DNA of 49,177 nt from Massilia atriviolacea. GTDB taxonomy: Bacteria; Pseudomonadota; Gammaproteobacteria; Burkholderiales; Burkholderiaceae_D. This document shows, one piece after another, positions 36,453 through 45,300 of the stretch. How positions within the stretch are numbered: position 1 is the stretch's first letter; every line of letters starts with the position of its first letter. The notes beneath the pieces are model-generated. The model did not search any database. It was given only the letters and a program-made list of their open reading frames with translations, and was not told the DNA's origin. Made by a program: the position numbers and the translations under genes. The stretch spans positions 1-49,177 of the forward strand of contig NZ_RXLQ01000028.1 of NCBI RefSeq assembly GCF_003953935.1. The letters are read 5' to 3'.

Positions 36453-37994
36453 ATGAATAAAACGATCACAACATGGCTGGCCGGACTCGCGCTCATGTGC
36501 GCCATGGGCGCCGCCCTGCCTCTGCCGGCCTCGGCCCAGGATGCGCCTAAGCCTGATACGGCGGCCGCCGTCGTCGCCCCGGTCGACGCGCCGGCCACCA
36601 CCGCAGTCACGCCCGCGCCGGCCAGCGCCAGCGTGGCCACGCCAGCACCGGCCGCCGCGCCGGCGCCGGTGCCGCAAAAAGGCGACACCACCTGGATGTT
36701 CATCGCCACCGTGCTGGTGATCCTGATGACGATTCCCGGCCTGGCCCTGTTTTACGGCGGCCTGGTGCGCACCAAGAACATGCTGTCGGTGCTGATGCAG
36801 GTATTCGTGGTGTTTGCGCTGATCATCGTGCTGTGGTGCATCTACGGCTATTCGGTCGCGTTTACGCCGGGGAACGCCGTCATCGGCGGCTTCGACCGGG
36901 CCTTGCTGACGGGCATCTGGGATCCGGCCAAGGGCGCCTTCGCCTACGCCGCCACCTTCAGCAAGGGCGTGGTCATTCCCGAGTTCATCTACGTGGCCTT
37001 CCAGGGCACCTTTGCCGCGATTACCTGCTGCCTGATCGTCGGCGCCTTTGCCGAACGCATCAAGTTTGCCGCCGTGCTGGCCTTCATGGTGCTGTGGTTC
37101 ACTTTCGGCTACCTGCCGATCGCCCACATGGTCTGGTTCTGGACCGGTCCCGACGCCATCACCGATGCCGCCACCCTGGCGACCGAAACCGCGAAAGCCG
37201 GCTGGCTGTTCCAGAAAGGTGCGCTCGATTTCGCCGGCGGCACCGTGGTGCACATCAATGCGGCGGTGGCCGGCCTGATGGGCGCGATCCTGATCGGCAA
37301 GCGGGTCGGCTACGGCCGCGAAGCCATGGCGCCGCACTCGCTGACCATGACCATGATCGGCGCCTCGCTGCTGTGGGTGGGCTGGTTCGGTTTTAACGCC
37401 GGCTCGGCCCTGGAAGCGGGCGACATCGCCGCGCTGGCCTTCATCAACACCCTGCTGGCAACCGCCTGCGCCACCCTGTCGTGGGTGCTGGGCGAGTGGG
37501 TCACCAAGGGCAAGCCATCGATGCTGGGCGCCGCCTCCGGCGCGGTGGCCGGCCTGGTGGCGATCACCCCGGCCGCCGGCTTCGTCGGCCCGATGGGCGG
37601 CCTGGTGATTGGCTTGCTGGCGGGTATCGTCTGCCTGTGGGGCGTGAACGGCCTCAAGCGCCTGATCGGCGCCGACGACTCGCTCGACGTGTTCGGCGTG
37701 CACGGCGTGGGCGGGATCGTGGGGGCGCTGCTGACCGGCGTGTTCGCGGCGCCGTCGCTGGGCGGCCAGGGTATCTTCGACTATGTTGCGAACAAGGCAT
37801 CGGCGGACTATTCGATCGGCGGCCAGGTGCTCACCCAGCTGACCGCGGTCGGCACCACCATCCTGTGGTCGGCGCTGGTCTCCTTCGCTGCCTACAAGCT
37901 GGTGGACCTGGTGATCGGCCTGCGCGTGCCGGAAGAAGAGGAGCGCGAAGGGCTGGACATCACCAGCCACGGCGAGTCGGCCTACCACGGCTGA
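36453..37994 (+). CDS. amt: Ammonium transporter (Amt) with signal peptide and Ala/Pro-rich N-terminal linker
   Basis: The 513-aa channel has the eleven-helix Amt core from about residue 80. Core motifs are LALFYGGLVRTKNMLSVLM (first helix), FAGGTVVHINAAVAG (pore histidine), TMTMIGASLLWVGWFGFNAG, and the second pore histidine in VHGVGG. Before the core lies a cleavable signal peptide (residues 1-29) and a low-complexity Ala/Pro/Thr linker of some 45 residues. AmtB also has a signal peptide, but the linker is longer than usual. It moves NH4+/NH3 into the cell and is gated by the adjacent GlnK. Confidence 0.95.
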   Translation: MNKTITTWLAGLALMCAMGAALPLPASAQDAPKPDTAAAVVAPVDAPATTAVTPAPASASVATPAPAAAPAPVPQKGDTTWMFIATVLVILMTIPGLALFYGGLVRTKNMLSVLMQVFVVFALIIVLWCIYGYSVAFTPGNAVIGGFDRALLTGIWDPAKGAFAYAATFSKGVVIPEFIYVAFQGTFAAITCCLIVGAFAERIKFAAVLAFMVLWFTFGYLPIAHMVWFWTGPDAITDAATLATETAKAGWLFQKGALDFAGGTVVHINAAVAGLMGAILIGKRVGYGREAMAPHSLTMTMIGASLLWVGWFGFNAGSALEAGDIAALAFINTLLATACATLSWVLGEWVTKGKPSMLGAASGAVAGLVAITPAAGFVGPMGGLVIGLLAGIVCLWGVNGLKRLIGADDSLDVFGVHGVGGIVGALLTGVFAAPSLGGQGIFDYVANKASADYSIGGQVLTQLTAVGTTILWSALVSFAAYKLVDLVIGLRVPEEEEREGLDITSHGESAYHG

Positions 37995-38045
37995 GCGGCG
38001 ACGGCATGGCCGGTCCTTGCGGCCGGCCTGCACATACAGGCGCAA

Positions 38046-38087
38046 CAGCGGGCCCCACAAGTTGGCAACGACTTCTGGGGCCCGCTG
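38046..38087. repeat. Strong hairpin after amt, without a T tail
   Basis: An 11-bp perfect inverted repeat CAGCGGGCCCC/GGGGCCCGCTG (38046-38056 and 38077-38087) encloses a smaller AAGT/ACTT stem. No T run follows on either strand, so it is not a standard intrinsic terminator. It lies 52 bp after amt and may protect the 3' end or act as a factor-dependent stop. The rest of 37995-38252 shows nothing else. Confidence 0.6.
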
Positions 38088-38252
38088 CATGTTGTCGGCG
38101 GCATGTTGCATGGGCCCTGCCTGGCGGGAGGCATCGTTGCCAGTTCCTCATGGAACCGATGCCGGCCCGGCGCTACTCACTCGATGACAGTCGATCGCTC
38201 CGCCAAGGCGCCGCCTTGGTCCCTGCCATACCCCTCTTGTTAAGGTCAACAA

Positions 38253-39359
38253 ATGCGTGCAGCCCCAGTCAATCATGCCGCCTCTCGCCAAGTCGTCAGC
38301 CCCATCCAGACCTCTCCGATTGCCGACGCAGCCGGAACCCAGGCCGCGCATCCCGACAATAGCGCCGCCGCCAGCCGACCGTCCCAGCGAACGCCAGTGT
38401 CCGCGCGCGACAGGAATATGCAGCGACGGTTGATCGACGAAATGGTGACCGAGGATTTCAAGAGGTTAAAAACCGGGCACCCCAATCGACTGTTCGGCGC
38501 AGGCGTGTCCAGTCTTTCGCATCCCGCCCTCATCGATAACTTCGTTGCTCAAATGAACGCAGTGAATGCCGATTGGGCCGAGAAATCCTCCGAGCAAAAG
38601 ATCGAACATTTTCAAAACGTCATCACCGGCCACTTTGAAGCAGCCGGCATGCCGCCCCCGCGCATCAAACTGATGGAGCCAGGCGGCGGGCGCAGTGGCG
38701 AGTTCGACTCGAAAACCTGGAGTATGGGAATGACGGCGGAAAACCTGGAAACCAGGTCGATGGCCGAGACCGCCGGGACGGCATACCACGAATCGCGCCA
38801 TGCACAACAATTCTTCATGATCGCCAAATATATTGCCCAGGAAGGAATACAGCCGCCACATTCCAAGCAAATTCCCGATGACATACTGGAAAAGGCAACG
38901 TTGGCTGTCAAGGAGTCGCCCATGTCCCCAGCCGAGAGCGCCGAAGCAGCGTCCTACCATACAAGCGTGTATGGCGCAGATCGCGAGAAACGCAACGCCA
39001 CGCTCAGAAATCTGGCACTTCATACCCCAGCCCGGTTGTTGCAGACAGGTGCTGAGTTTTCGAATGCGAAGGCCGCCCACGAAGCGGCGCTTGCAACGCT
39101 CGAAACGTATAAAGGAGAACAGACCCCGGAGTTCAACGAGCGTCGGGAGTTGAGGGAGCAGGACCGGACGTACATGGGCCTCTTCGAGACGAAAAAAACC
39201 GCGGCAAAGGAGTTCAACCGGGCACTGGCTGCCACCAACGCGGAAAAAGTGGCGTTCGACGCCGCGCAAAAAGCCTATCACGCCTTGCCCGAGGAGGCAG
39301 ATGCCTTCGCTGTCGGCGACGCCGTCACCGCCAAGCTGTCCGTGCCCGCAAGCACCTGA
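38253..39359 (+). CDS. Predicted metalloprotease-like protein with a HEXXH motif
   Basis: The 368-aa protein has an Ala/Ser/Pro-rich, probably unstructured N-terminus (1-50) and no signal peptide. A helical middle carries TAYHESRHAQQFF, with HESRH at residues 179-183, a zinc-binding HEXXH motif. A charged helical C-terminus follows (NAKAAHEAALATLETYKG, then NATAEKVAFDAAQK-like repeats). A disordered N-terminus plus zincin motif recalls secreted effectors or toxins. No secretion system or immunity gene is nearby. The ATG has AAGG 7 bp upstream. It interrupts a block of core genes, so it is probably accessory. Family not identified. Confidence 0.7.
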   Translation: MRAAPVNHAASRQVVSPIQTSPIADAAGTQAAHPDNSAAASRPSQRTPVSARDRNMQRRLIDEMVTEDFKRLKTGHPNRLFGAGVSSLSHPALIDNFVAQMNAVNADWAEKSSEQKIEHFQNVITGHFEAAGMPPPRIKLMEPGGGRSGEFDSKTWSMGMTAENLETRSMAETAGTAYHESRHAQQFFMIAKYIAQEGIQPPHSKQIPDDILEKATLAVKESPMSPAESAEAASYHTSVYGADREKRNATLRNLALHTPARLLQTGAEFSNAKAAHEAALATLETYKGEQTPEFNERRELREQDRTYMGLFETKKTAAKEFNRALAATNAEKVAFDAAQKAYHALPEEADAFAVGDAVTAKLSVPAST

Positions 39360-39559
39360 GCCCCGCTGACGGCAAGCGGGAGGCGGGGAGCCGCACCGGG
39401 TGTGGGCAAGGGATCGGGTGAGCAAGCTCGTTTTTGCCTGGCAAGGCCATGGGACTTTAAAATACGGATTTCGCCCCGATGTGGTGTTCTCGCACGGTAA
39501 TATAGCGAATTCTGCGTGCCTTGGAGGGTCGCCCTCCCGCATCATTTAAGGAAGTAACC

Positions 39560-40861
39560 ATGGTTCCCCACCTCGTCACGGCCCTGACCGGACCGCTGCT
39601 CGACCTCGAAAAGAAAATCCTGGCGGCCACGCCCGCCATTGAGCGCTGGTTCCGCATGGAGTGGCAGGAACATACGCCGCCGTTCTATTGCTCGGTCGAC
39701 CTGCGCAACGCCGGCTACAAGCTGGCCCCGGTCGATACCAATCTGTTTCCTGGCGGTTTTAACAATCTTGCCACCGAGATGCTGCCGCTGGCGGTGCAGG
39801 CCGCCATGGCCGCGATCGACAAGTATTGCCCGGACGCCCGCAACCTGCTGCTGGTGCCGGAAGGGCACACGCGCAATCCGCATTACCTGCAGAACGTGGC
39901 GCGCCTGATGCAGATTTTCCGCCAGACCGGCTTGCATGTCCGGCTCGGCTCGCTGTCGCCCGAAGTCACCCAGCCCACGCCGCTGGCTCTGCCGGACGGG
40001 AACATGCTGGTGGTCGAGCCGCTGGTGAGGTCAAGCAACGGCCGCCGCGTGGGCCTGAAGGATTTCGATCCTTGCACGATCTTGCTCAATAACGACCTGT
40101 CGGCGGGCATCCCGGCGATCCTGGAAAACGTGCACGAGCAATCGCTGCTGCCGCCGCTGCACGCCGGCTGGGCCCTGCGGCGCAAGAGCAACCACCTGGC
40201 CGCCTACGATGAAGTGGCCAAGAAGTTCGGCAAGCTGATCGACGTCGATCCGTGGATGGTCAATCCCTTCCACAGCAAGTGCGGCGCCATCAATTTCGAC
40301 GAAGACCAGGGCGTGGAATGCCTGGCCGACAATGTGACGATGCTGCTGGCCAAGATCCGCAAGAAGTACAAGGAATACGGGATCAAGGAGCAAAAACCGT
40401 TCGTGATCCTGAAACCCGACGCCGGCACGTACGGCATGGGGATCCTGACCATCAAGGACGCCAGCGAAGTGCGCGAACTGACCCGCGCGCAGCGCCAGAA
40501 GATGTCGGTGATCAAGGATGGCGTGGAAATCAGCGACGTCATCATCCAGGAAGGCGTGCCGACCTTCGAGAGCATCAAGGACGCCGTGGCCGAGCCGGTC
40601 GTGTACATGATCGACCGCTACGTGGTGGGCGGCTTTTACCGCATTCACGCCGAGCGCGGGATCGACCAGAACCTGAACGCGCCCGGCTCGCAGTACGTGC
40701 CGCTGGCGTTCGCCCAGCAGCACGCGGTGCCGGACCTGAAGGCCAAGCCGGGCACGGCGGCGCCGAACCGCTTCTATGTGTATGGCGTGGTGGCCCGGCT
40801 GGGCCTGATTGCGGCCTCGCTCGAGATGGAGCGCACCGATCCGAATCCCGAAGTGTATTGA
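39560..40861 (+). CDS. gshA: Glutamate-cysteine ligase (proteobacterial GshA type)
   Basis: The 433-aa enzyme makes gamma-glutamylcysteine, the first step of glutathione synthesis. It belongs to the short betaproteobacterial type, not the E. coli one. Visible segments are YCSVDLRNAGYKLAPVDTNL, GGFNNL, KPDAGTYGMGILTI and VYMIDRYVVGGFYRIHAERG, with the ATP-grasp-like lysine and acidic ligands. ATG 39560 is preceded by AAGGAAG, so it was preferred over the ATG at 39521. A PEP-CTERM gene separates it from gshB. Confidence 0.92.
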   Translation: MVPHLVTALTGPLLDLEKKILAATPAIERWFRMEWQEHTPPFYCSVDLRNAGYKLAPVDTNLFPGGFNNLATEMLPLAVQAAMAAIDKYCPDARNLLLVPEGHTRNPHYLQNVARLMQIFRQTGLHVRLGSLSPEVTQPTPLALPDGNMLVVEPLVRSSNGRRVGLKDFDPCTILLNNDLSAGIPAILENVHEQSLLPPLHAGWALRRKSNHLAAYDEVAKKFGKLIDVDPWMVNPFHSKCGAINFDEDQGVECLADNVTMLLAKIRKKYKEYGIKEQKPFVILKPDAGTYGMGILTIKDASEVRELTRAQRQKMSVIKDGVEISDVIIQEGVPTFESIKDAVAEPVVYMIDRYVVGGFYRIHAERGIDQNLNAPGSQYVPLAFAQQHAVPDLKAKPGTAAPNRFYVYGVVARLGLIAASLEMERTDPNPEVY

Positions 40862-40880
40862 CGATTGACGCGCCAGCCGG

Positions 40881-40904
40881 GGCACGGGTCCGCCGCCCCG
40901 TGCC
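40881..40904. repeat. Hairpin after gshA
   Basis: An 8-bp perfect inverted repeat GGCACGGG/CCCGTGCC (40881-40888, 40897-40904) lies 20 bp after the gshA stop, with no T run. It may mark a factor-dependent transcription end. The remainder of the 280-bp gap is GC-rich and shows no gene. Confidence 0.5.
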
Positions 40905-41089
40905 TGCGCTGCGCTCCACGCACCCGCGCGGCCGCGCAGCCTCGCAGTCGCATCGTCCTTGTTGCCCGGCCCGCCCGTCCAGGCTGGCGGGTTCCCGCAG
41001 CTCCCATGGTCGAGCAATCGGCCCGCATGGGTCCCTCCTCCGGCAGCGCCATCCCCCGATGTGTTTGCAAACCTCGGCTTGATGCACAA

Positions 41090-41116
41090 ATGTCAATTCG
41101 TGTTAGTATGTCAATT
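41090..41116. repeat. Direct repeat ATGTCAATT upstream of the PEP-CTERM gene
   Basis: ATGTCAATT occurs at 41090-41098 and again at 41108-41116, starting 18 bp apart, within 60 bp of the start of the PEP-CTERM gene. The AT-rich stretch also holds a TTGATG and a TAGTAT that might be a weak promoter. The repeats could be an operator, which is an inference. Confidence 0.45.
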
Positions 41117-41141
41117 TTACAATCTTTCGAAATGGACAATC

Positions 41142-41669
41142 ATGAAGACACTCTTCGCCGGCGCGGCGTTGCTGGCCTGCCTCACCCCGATCCAGGCGGC
41201 CGAGCAGCAATTCGATTGGTCGTTCCGCTATTTCGGCGAATCCTGGCAAAGCGATTCGACCGTGCTGGATCAGACAATCAAGGGCACGTTGACTGTCGAT
41301 GACGTCAACGCCGACGGCCGCTTCGACATGTCGGAGCTCAAGTCCTTGAACTATTCGGGAAAAGACTACGTTTCCTGTGCCGGATGCATGGTGAAACGGT
41401 TCTCGTTCGTCCCGGGCGGCGCCCTGGACTTCAACATTGAAGGAAACTGGTACTTCGATTGGGGCAGCACCAGCAACGCGGTCGATGTCGGCCGTGTATG
41501 GTACGAATCAGCCACCTATGACTGGACTGGCGAGCCGCATTATTATTCGCGCCACTTCGTGAGCCAGACTGTGGCCACGGTCAATGCCGTGCCGGAACCT
41601 CAAACCTGGCTGATGCTGGGCGCCGGCCTGCTGGCACTCGGCGCTGTCGTCAAGCGCCGCAAGGGATAA
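41142..41669 (+). CDS. PEP-CTERM sorting domain protein
   Basis: The 175-aa exported protein has a signal peptide (MKTLFAGAALLACLTPIQAA), a mature part that is beta-rich and aromatic (QQFDWSFRYFGESW) with a C-x-x-C pair (SCAGCM), and a typical C-terminal VPEPQTWLML signal followed by a hydrophobic helix and RRK. Such tails are recognised by exosortase and are linked to exopolysaccharide production. No exosortase gene is nearby. It separates gshA from gshB. The promoter region has the direct repeat ATGTCAATT. Confidence 0.88.
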   Translation: MKTLFAGAALLACLTPIQAAEQQFDWSFRYFGESWQSDSTVLDQTIKGTLTVDDVNADGRFDMSELKSLNYSGKDYVSCAGCMVKRFSFVPGGALDFNIEGNWYFDWGSTSNAVDVGRVWYESATYDWTGEPHYYSRHFVSQTVATVNAVPEPQTWLMLGAGLLALGAVVKRRKG

Positions 41670-41772
41670 TCGACAAGGGGGCAGGGCGCCCCCGCTCACT
41701 CATCCGGCCTCATCCCAAGCCAACATCGGCGTTTCCGGCTAAAATCAGGCATTACCCTGAATGGAATCGCCC

Positions 41773-42720
41773 ATGAAAATCGCTTTCCTCGCCGATCCGC
41801 TGTCCGGCTTCAAGACGTACAAGGATTCGACCTTCGCCATGATGCGCGAGGCGGCCCGGCGCGGCCACGCGGTCTACGCCTTCGAGCAGCGCGACATGGC
41901 CCTGGAAGAGGGCGTCGTCAGCGCCGATATCGCCCGCATCGCCCTGACGGGCGAGGCCGACGACTGGTATCGCGCCGAGCCGAAGGCCGCGATGCGCCTG
42001 TCCGAGTTCGACGCCGTGATCCAGCGCAAGGACCCGCCGTTCGACATGGAGTACGTGTACAGCACCTATCTGCTCGAACTGGCCGAACGCCAGGGCGCGC
42101 GCATCTTCAACAAGCCGTCGGCGATCCGCGACCATAACGAAAAGCTGGCGATCGCCCAGTTCACCGAATTGACCTCGCCCACCCTGGTCGCCTCGGACCC
42201 GGCGCGCCTGCGGGCTTTCCACGCCAGGCATGGCGATGTGATCTTCAAGCCGCTCGACGGCATGGGCGGAGCCGGGATCTTCCGCATCGGCGCCGACGGC
42301 ATGAACCTCGGCTCGGTGATCGAAACGCTGACCGACAACGGCGCCCGGACCATCATGGCGCAGCGCTACATCCCCGAGATCGTCAAGGGCGACAAGCGCA
42401 TCCTCGTCATCGACGGCAAGCCGGTACCGTTTTCGCTGGCGCGCATCCCGCAGGGGACGGAAATTCGCGGCAACCTGGCCGCCGGCGGCATCGGCGTGGC
42501 CCAGCCCCTGAGCGCGCACGACCTGCACATCGCCGAGAGCATCGGTCCGGTGCTGGCCGAGCGTGGCCTGTTGCTGGTAGGATTGGACGTGATCGGCGAG
42601 TGTCTCACCGAAGTCAACGTCACCAGCCCGACCTGCTTCCAGGAGATCTTCGACCAGGCGGGCTTCGACGTGGCGGCGATGTTCATCGACGCCGTCGAGC
42701 GTCGCAGCAAGGGAAAGTAA
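41773..42720 (+). CDS. gshB: Glutathione synthase
   Basis: The 315-aa ATP-grasp enzyme joins glycine to gamma-glutamylcysteine. It opens MKIAFLADPLSGFKTYKDST, the usual family start. Other family segments are IFNKPSAIRDHNEKLAIAQF, FKPLDGMGGAGIFRIGADGM (ATP-binding loop), GDKRILVIDGKPVPFSLARI and TEVNVTSPTCFQEI. ATG 41773 was chosen over 41761 because homologous proteins begin there; neither has a strong ribosome site. It is followed after 12 bp by the PTS genes. Confidence 0.93.
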   Translation: MKIAFLADPLSGFKTYKDSTFAMMREAARRGHAVYAFEQRDMALEEGVVSADIARIALTGEADDWYRAEPKAAMRLSEFDAVIQRKDPPFDMEYVYSTYLLELAERQGARIFNKPSAIRDHNEKLAIAQFTELTSPTLVASDPARLRAFHARHGDVIFKPLDGMGGAGIFRIGADGMNLGSVIETLTDNGARTIMAQRYIPEIVKGDKRILVIDGKPVPFSLARIPQGTEIRGNLAAGGIGVAQPLSAHDLHIAESIGPVLAERGLLLVGLDVIGECLTEVNVTSPTCFQEIFDQAGFDVAAMFIDAVERRSKGK

Positions 42721-42732
42721 GGCGAACATATT

Positions 42733-43140
42733 ATGGTAGGCATTCTGTTGATGACCCATGCGCCGCTCGGGCAGGCATTCATCGCCGCGGTGGCGCACGT
42801 GTTCCGTGGCCCGACCGAGCATTTCGAGGCGATCGACGTCACCGCCGACCAGGACCTGGCCGAGGTGAACGAACTGGCGCGCGAAGCGATCTGCCGCCTC
42901 GACGACGGCACCGGCGTGCTAGTGATCACCGATATCAAGGGCGGCACGCCGGCCAATTGCTGCAATTGCCTGGCCGATGCCGGGCGCGTCGAAGTCATCG
43001 CCGGCATCAGCCTGCCGATGCTGCTGCGCGCGATCACCTACCGACGCGACACGCTCGACGTGGTGGTCGAGATGGCGCTGGCGGGGGCGCAGAGCGGCGC
43101 GGTGCGGGTCGACAATCGCATCAGGGTAGGACCGGCGTAA
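42733..43140 (+). CDS. PTS EIIA component, mannose-type
   Basis: The 135-aa protein has the phosphoryl-accepting histidine H9 in MTHAPLG and the EIIA-Man motif VLVITDIKGGTPANCCN. No EIIB, EIIC or EIID genes follow, so it belongs to the incomplete, regulatory PTS common in betaproteobacteria. That system is thought to signal carbon state without transport. It comes directly before HPr and enzyme I. Between it and HPr lies a T-run followed by a small GGTGGC/GCCACC hairpin. Confidence 0.9.
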   Translation: MVGILLMTHAPLGQAFIAAVAHVFRGPTEHFEAIDVTADQDLAEVNELAREAICRLDDGTGVLVITDIKGGTPANCCNCLADAGRVEVIAGISLPMLLRAITYRRDTLDVVVEMALAGAQSGAVRVDNRIRVGPA

Positions 43141-43203
43141 AGGTTTTTTTGGCGGTGGCTGCGGCCACCAGGTGTGCGATCCGAGTGAAGAGACGACTAC
43201 AAC

Positions 43204-43473
43204 ATGATTCAACAAGATCTTGAAATTATCAACAAGCTGGGTTTGCATGCGCGCGCCTCCGCCAAATTCACGCAGCTGGCCGCGAAGTTTTCGAGCGACG
43301 TCTGGCTCACCCGCAATGCGCGCCGCATCAACGCCAAGTCGATCATGGGCGTGATGATGCTGGCCGCCGGCAAAGGCGCCAGGGTTACCCTGGAAGCCGA
43401 CGGCGCCGATGAAAAGGAATGTGTCGAAGCGCTCACCGCGCTGATCAACGACAAATTCGGCGAAGGCGAGTAA
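43204..43473 (+). CDS. Phosphocarrier protein HPr
   Basis: The 89-aa protein has the active histidine H15 in LGLHARASAKF and S46 in NAKSIMGVMML, the site used by HPr kinase. It accepts phosphate from enzyme I and passes it to the EIIA protein encoded just upstream. The stop overlaps the start of ptsI by one base (TAATG), indicating translational coupling. Confidence 0.95.
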   Translation: MIQQDLEIINKLGLHARASAKFTQLAAKFSSDVWLTRNARRINAKSIMGVMMLAAGKGARVTLEADGADEKECVEALTALINDKFGEGE

Positions 43474-45257
43474 TGCCGGTCGGACGCACCTCTGCCGGCA
43501 TGTCCATGGCATCGTTCACGCTGCACGGGATTCCCGTCTCGCGCGGGATTTCGATCGGCCGCGCGCACCTGCTCACGCCCGCGGCGCTCGACGTCAAGCA
43601 CTACCTGGTGGCGGAAGAACAGCTGGAAGCGGAGGTCAAGCGCCTGCAGGACGCGCTGGCGGAAGTGCACCGCGGCTTGCAGGCGCTGTGGACCGACCTG
43701 CCCAAGGATGCGCCGACGGAGCTGGGCGCCTTCATCGACGTGCATGCGCTGATCCTGTCGGACCCGATGATTTCGGAAGCGCCGCTCGACATCATCCGCA
43801 CGCGCCACTACAACGCCGAGTGGGCGCTGGTGACCCAGATCGACGAGCTGTCGGCGCAGTTCGACGAGATCGAAGACCCTTACCTGCGCGAGCGCAAGGC
43901 CGATATCCAGCAGGTGGCCGAACGGGTGCTCAAGGTCCTGATGGGCACCGCCCAGCTGGCCCCGGCGCCGGTGACGGACGAAGAATTCCAGCCGCAGATG
44001 ATCGTCGTCGCGCACGATATCTCGCCGGCCGACATGCTGCAGTTCCGCGACCGCTCGTTCATCGGTTTCGTCACCGACGTGGGCGGGCAGAACTCGCACA
44101 CGGCGATCGTGGCGCGCAGCCTGGATATTCCGGCGGCGGTGGGGATGTCGCAGGCCTCGCAGCTGATCGAGCAGGACGACTGGGTGATCATCGACGGCGA
44201 CGCCGGCGTGGTGATCTGCAATCCGAGCACCCTGGTGCTGGAACAGTACCGGGCGCGCCAGGCGGCCATGCTCAAGGCGCGCAAGAAGCTCTCCAAGCTC
44301 AAGAAAACCCCGGCTGTCACGCGCGACGGCACCGTGATCACGCTGCTGGCCAACATCGAGCTGCCGGACGACTGCCCGCACGCGCTCGAATGCGGGGCCG
44401 AAGGGGTGGGCCTGTTCCGCTCCGAGTTCCTGTTCATGGGACGCGCCGGGCACGCCCACAAGATTCCGAGCGAGGACGAGCAGTTCGAACAGTACCGCAA
44501 GGCGGTGGTGGCGATGAAGGGGCGGCCGGTGACGATCCGCACGCTCGACATCGGCGCCGACAAGCCGCTCGACCAGACCGAGCACACCGCGCTCAATCCG
44601 GCGCTGGGACTGCGCGCGATCCGCTATTGCCTGGCCGAGCCGCAGTTGTTCCTGACCCAGTTGCGCGCGATCCTGCGCGCGTCGGCGTTCGGCAAGGTGC
44701 GTCTGCTGATTCCGATGCTCTCGCACGTGTTCGAGATCGACCAGTGCCTGGCGATGGTGGAGCAGGCCAAGGCGCAGCTGCGCGAAGCGGGGCAGAAGTT
44801 CGATGCGGCGATCGATGTCGGCGCCATGATCGAGATTCCGGCGGCGGCGCTGTCCTTGCCGATGTTCGTCAAGCGCATGAATTTTCTGTCGATCGGGACC
44901 AACGACCTGATTCAGTACACGCTGGCGATCGACCGCGTCGATTACGAAGTGGCGCACCTGTACGATCCGCTGCATCCGGCGATCCTGCAGTTGATCGCGA
45001 TGACCATCTCGGCCGGCAAGAAGGCCGGGATCGACGTGGCGGTGTGCGGCGAGATGGCGGGCGACGTGAAGCTGACGCGCCTGTTGCTGGGCATGGGATT
45101 GCGCGAATTTTCGATGCATCCGGCGCAGCTGCTGTCGGTCAAGCAGGAGATCCTCAATTGCGACCTGACGACGATCACTGCGCAAACGCGCAAGATCCTG
45201 CGCACCACCGAGCCGCACGCGATCGTGGAGGCGGTGCGGCAGTTGCAGGTGGTTTGA
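43473..45257 (+). CDS. ptsI: PTS enzyme I (phosphoenolpyruvate-protein phosphotransferase)
   Basis: The 594-aa enzyme has an N-terminal HPr-binding domain with H209 in TDVGGQNSHTAIVARS (phosphohistidine), the GDAGVV segment, and a PEP-binding TIM barrel. The barrel carries GVGLFRSEFLFMGR, TIRTLDIGADKPL and FLSIGTNDLIQYTLAIDR. It starts the phosphorelay to HPr and EIIA. ATG 43473 is coupled to the HPr stop; ATG 43500 or 43506 is also possible. A clear terminator follows. Confidence 0.95.
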   Translation: MPVGRTSAGMSMASFTLHGIPVSRGISIGRAHLLTPAALDVKHYLVAEEQLEAEVKRLQDALAEVHRGLQALWTDLPKDAPTELGAFIDVHALILSDPMISEAPLDIIRTRHYNAEWALVTQIDELSAQFDEIEDPYLRERKADIQQVAERVLKVLMGTAQLAPAPVTDEEFQPQMIVVAHDISPADMLQFRDRSFIGFVTDVGGQNSHTAIVARSLDIPAAVGMSQASQLIEQDDWVIIDGDAGVVICNPSTLVLEQYRARQAAMLKARKKLSKLKKTPAVTRDGTVITLLANIELPDDCPHALECGAEGVGLFRSEFLFMGRAGHAHKIPSEDEQFEQYRKAVVAMKGRPVTIRTLDIGADKPLDQTEHTALNPALGLRAIRYCLAEPQLFLTQLRAILRASAFGKVRLLIPMLSHVFEIDQCLAMVEQAKAQLREAGQKFDAAIDVGAMIEIPAAALSLPMFVKRMNFLSIGTNDLIQYTLAIDRVDYEVAHLYDPLHPAILQLIAMTISAGKKAGIDVAVCGEMAGDVKLTRLLLGMGLREFSMHPAQLLSVKQEILNCDLTTITAQTRKILRTTEPHAIVEAVRQLQVV

Positions 45258-45300
45258 GTCGCTGCTTGTGCCGCTTTGACGTCGTTCCCCACCCCAGTCG

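Noticed and set aside
43141-43170. T-run plus GGTGGC/GCCACC hairpin between the EIIA and HPr genes as a terminator
   Set aside because: The T run precedes the hairpin on the coding strand, the wrong order for termination; it cannot serve the other strand either.
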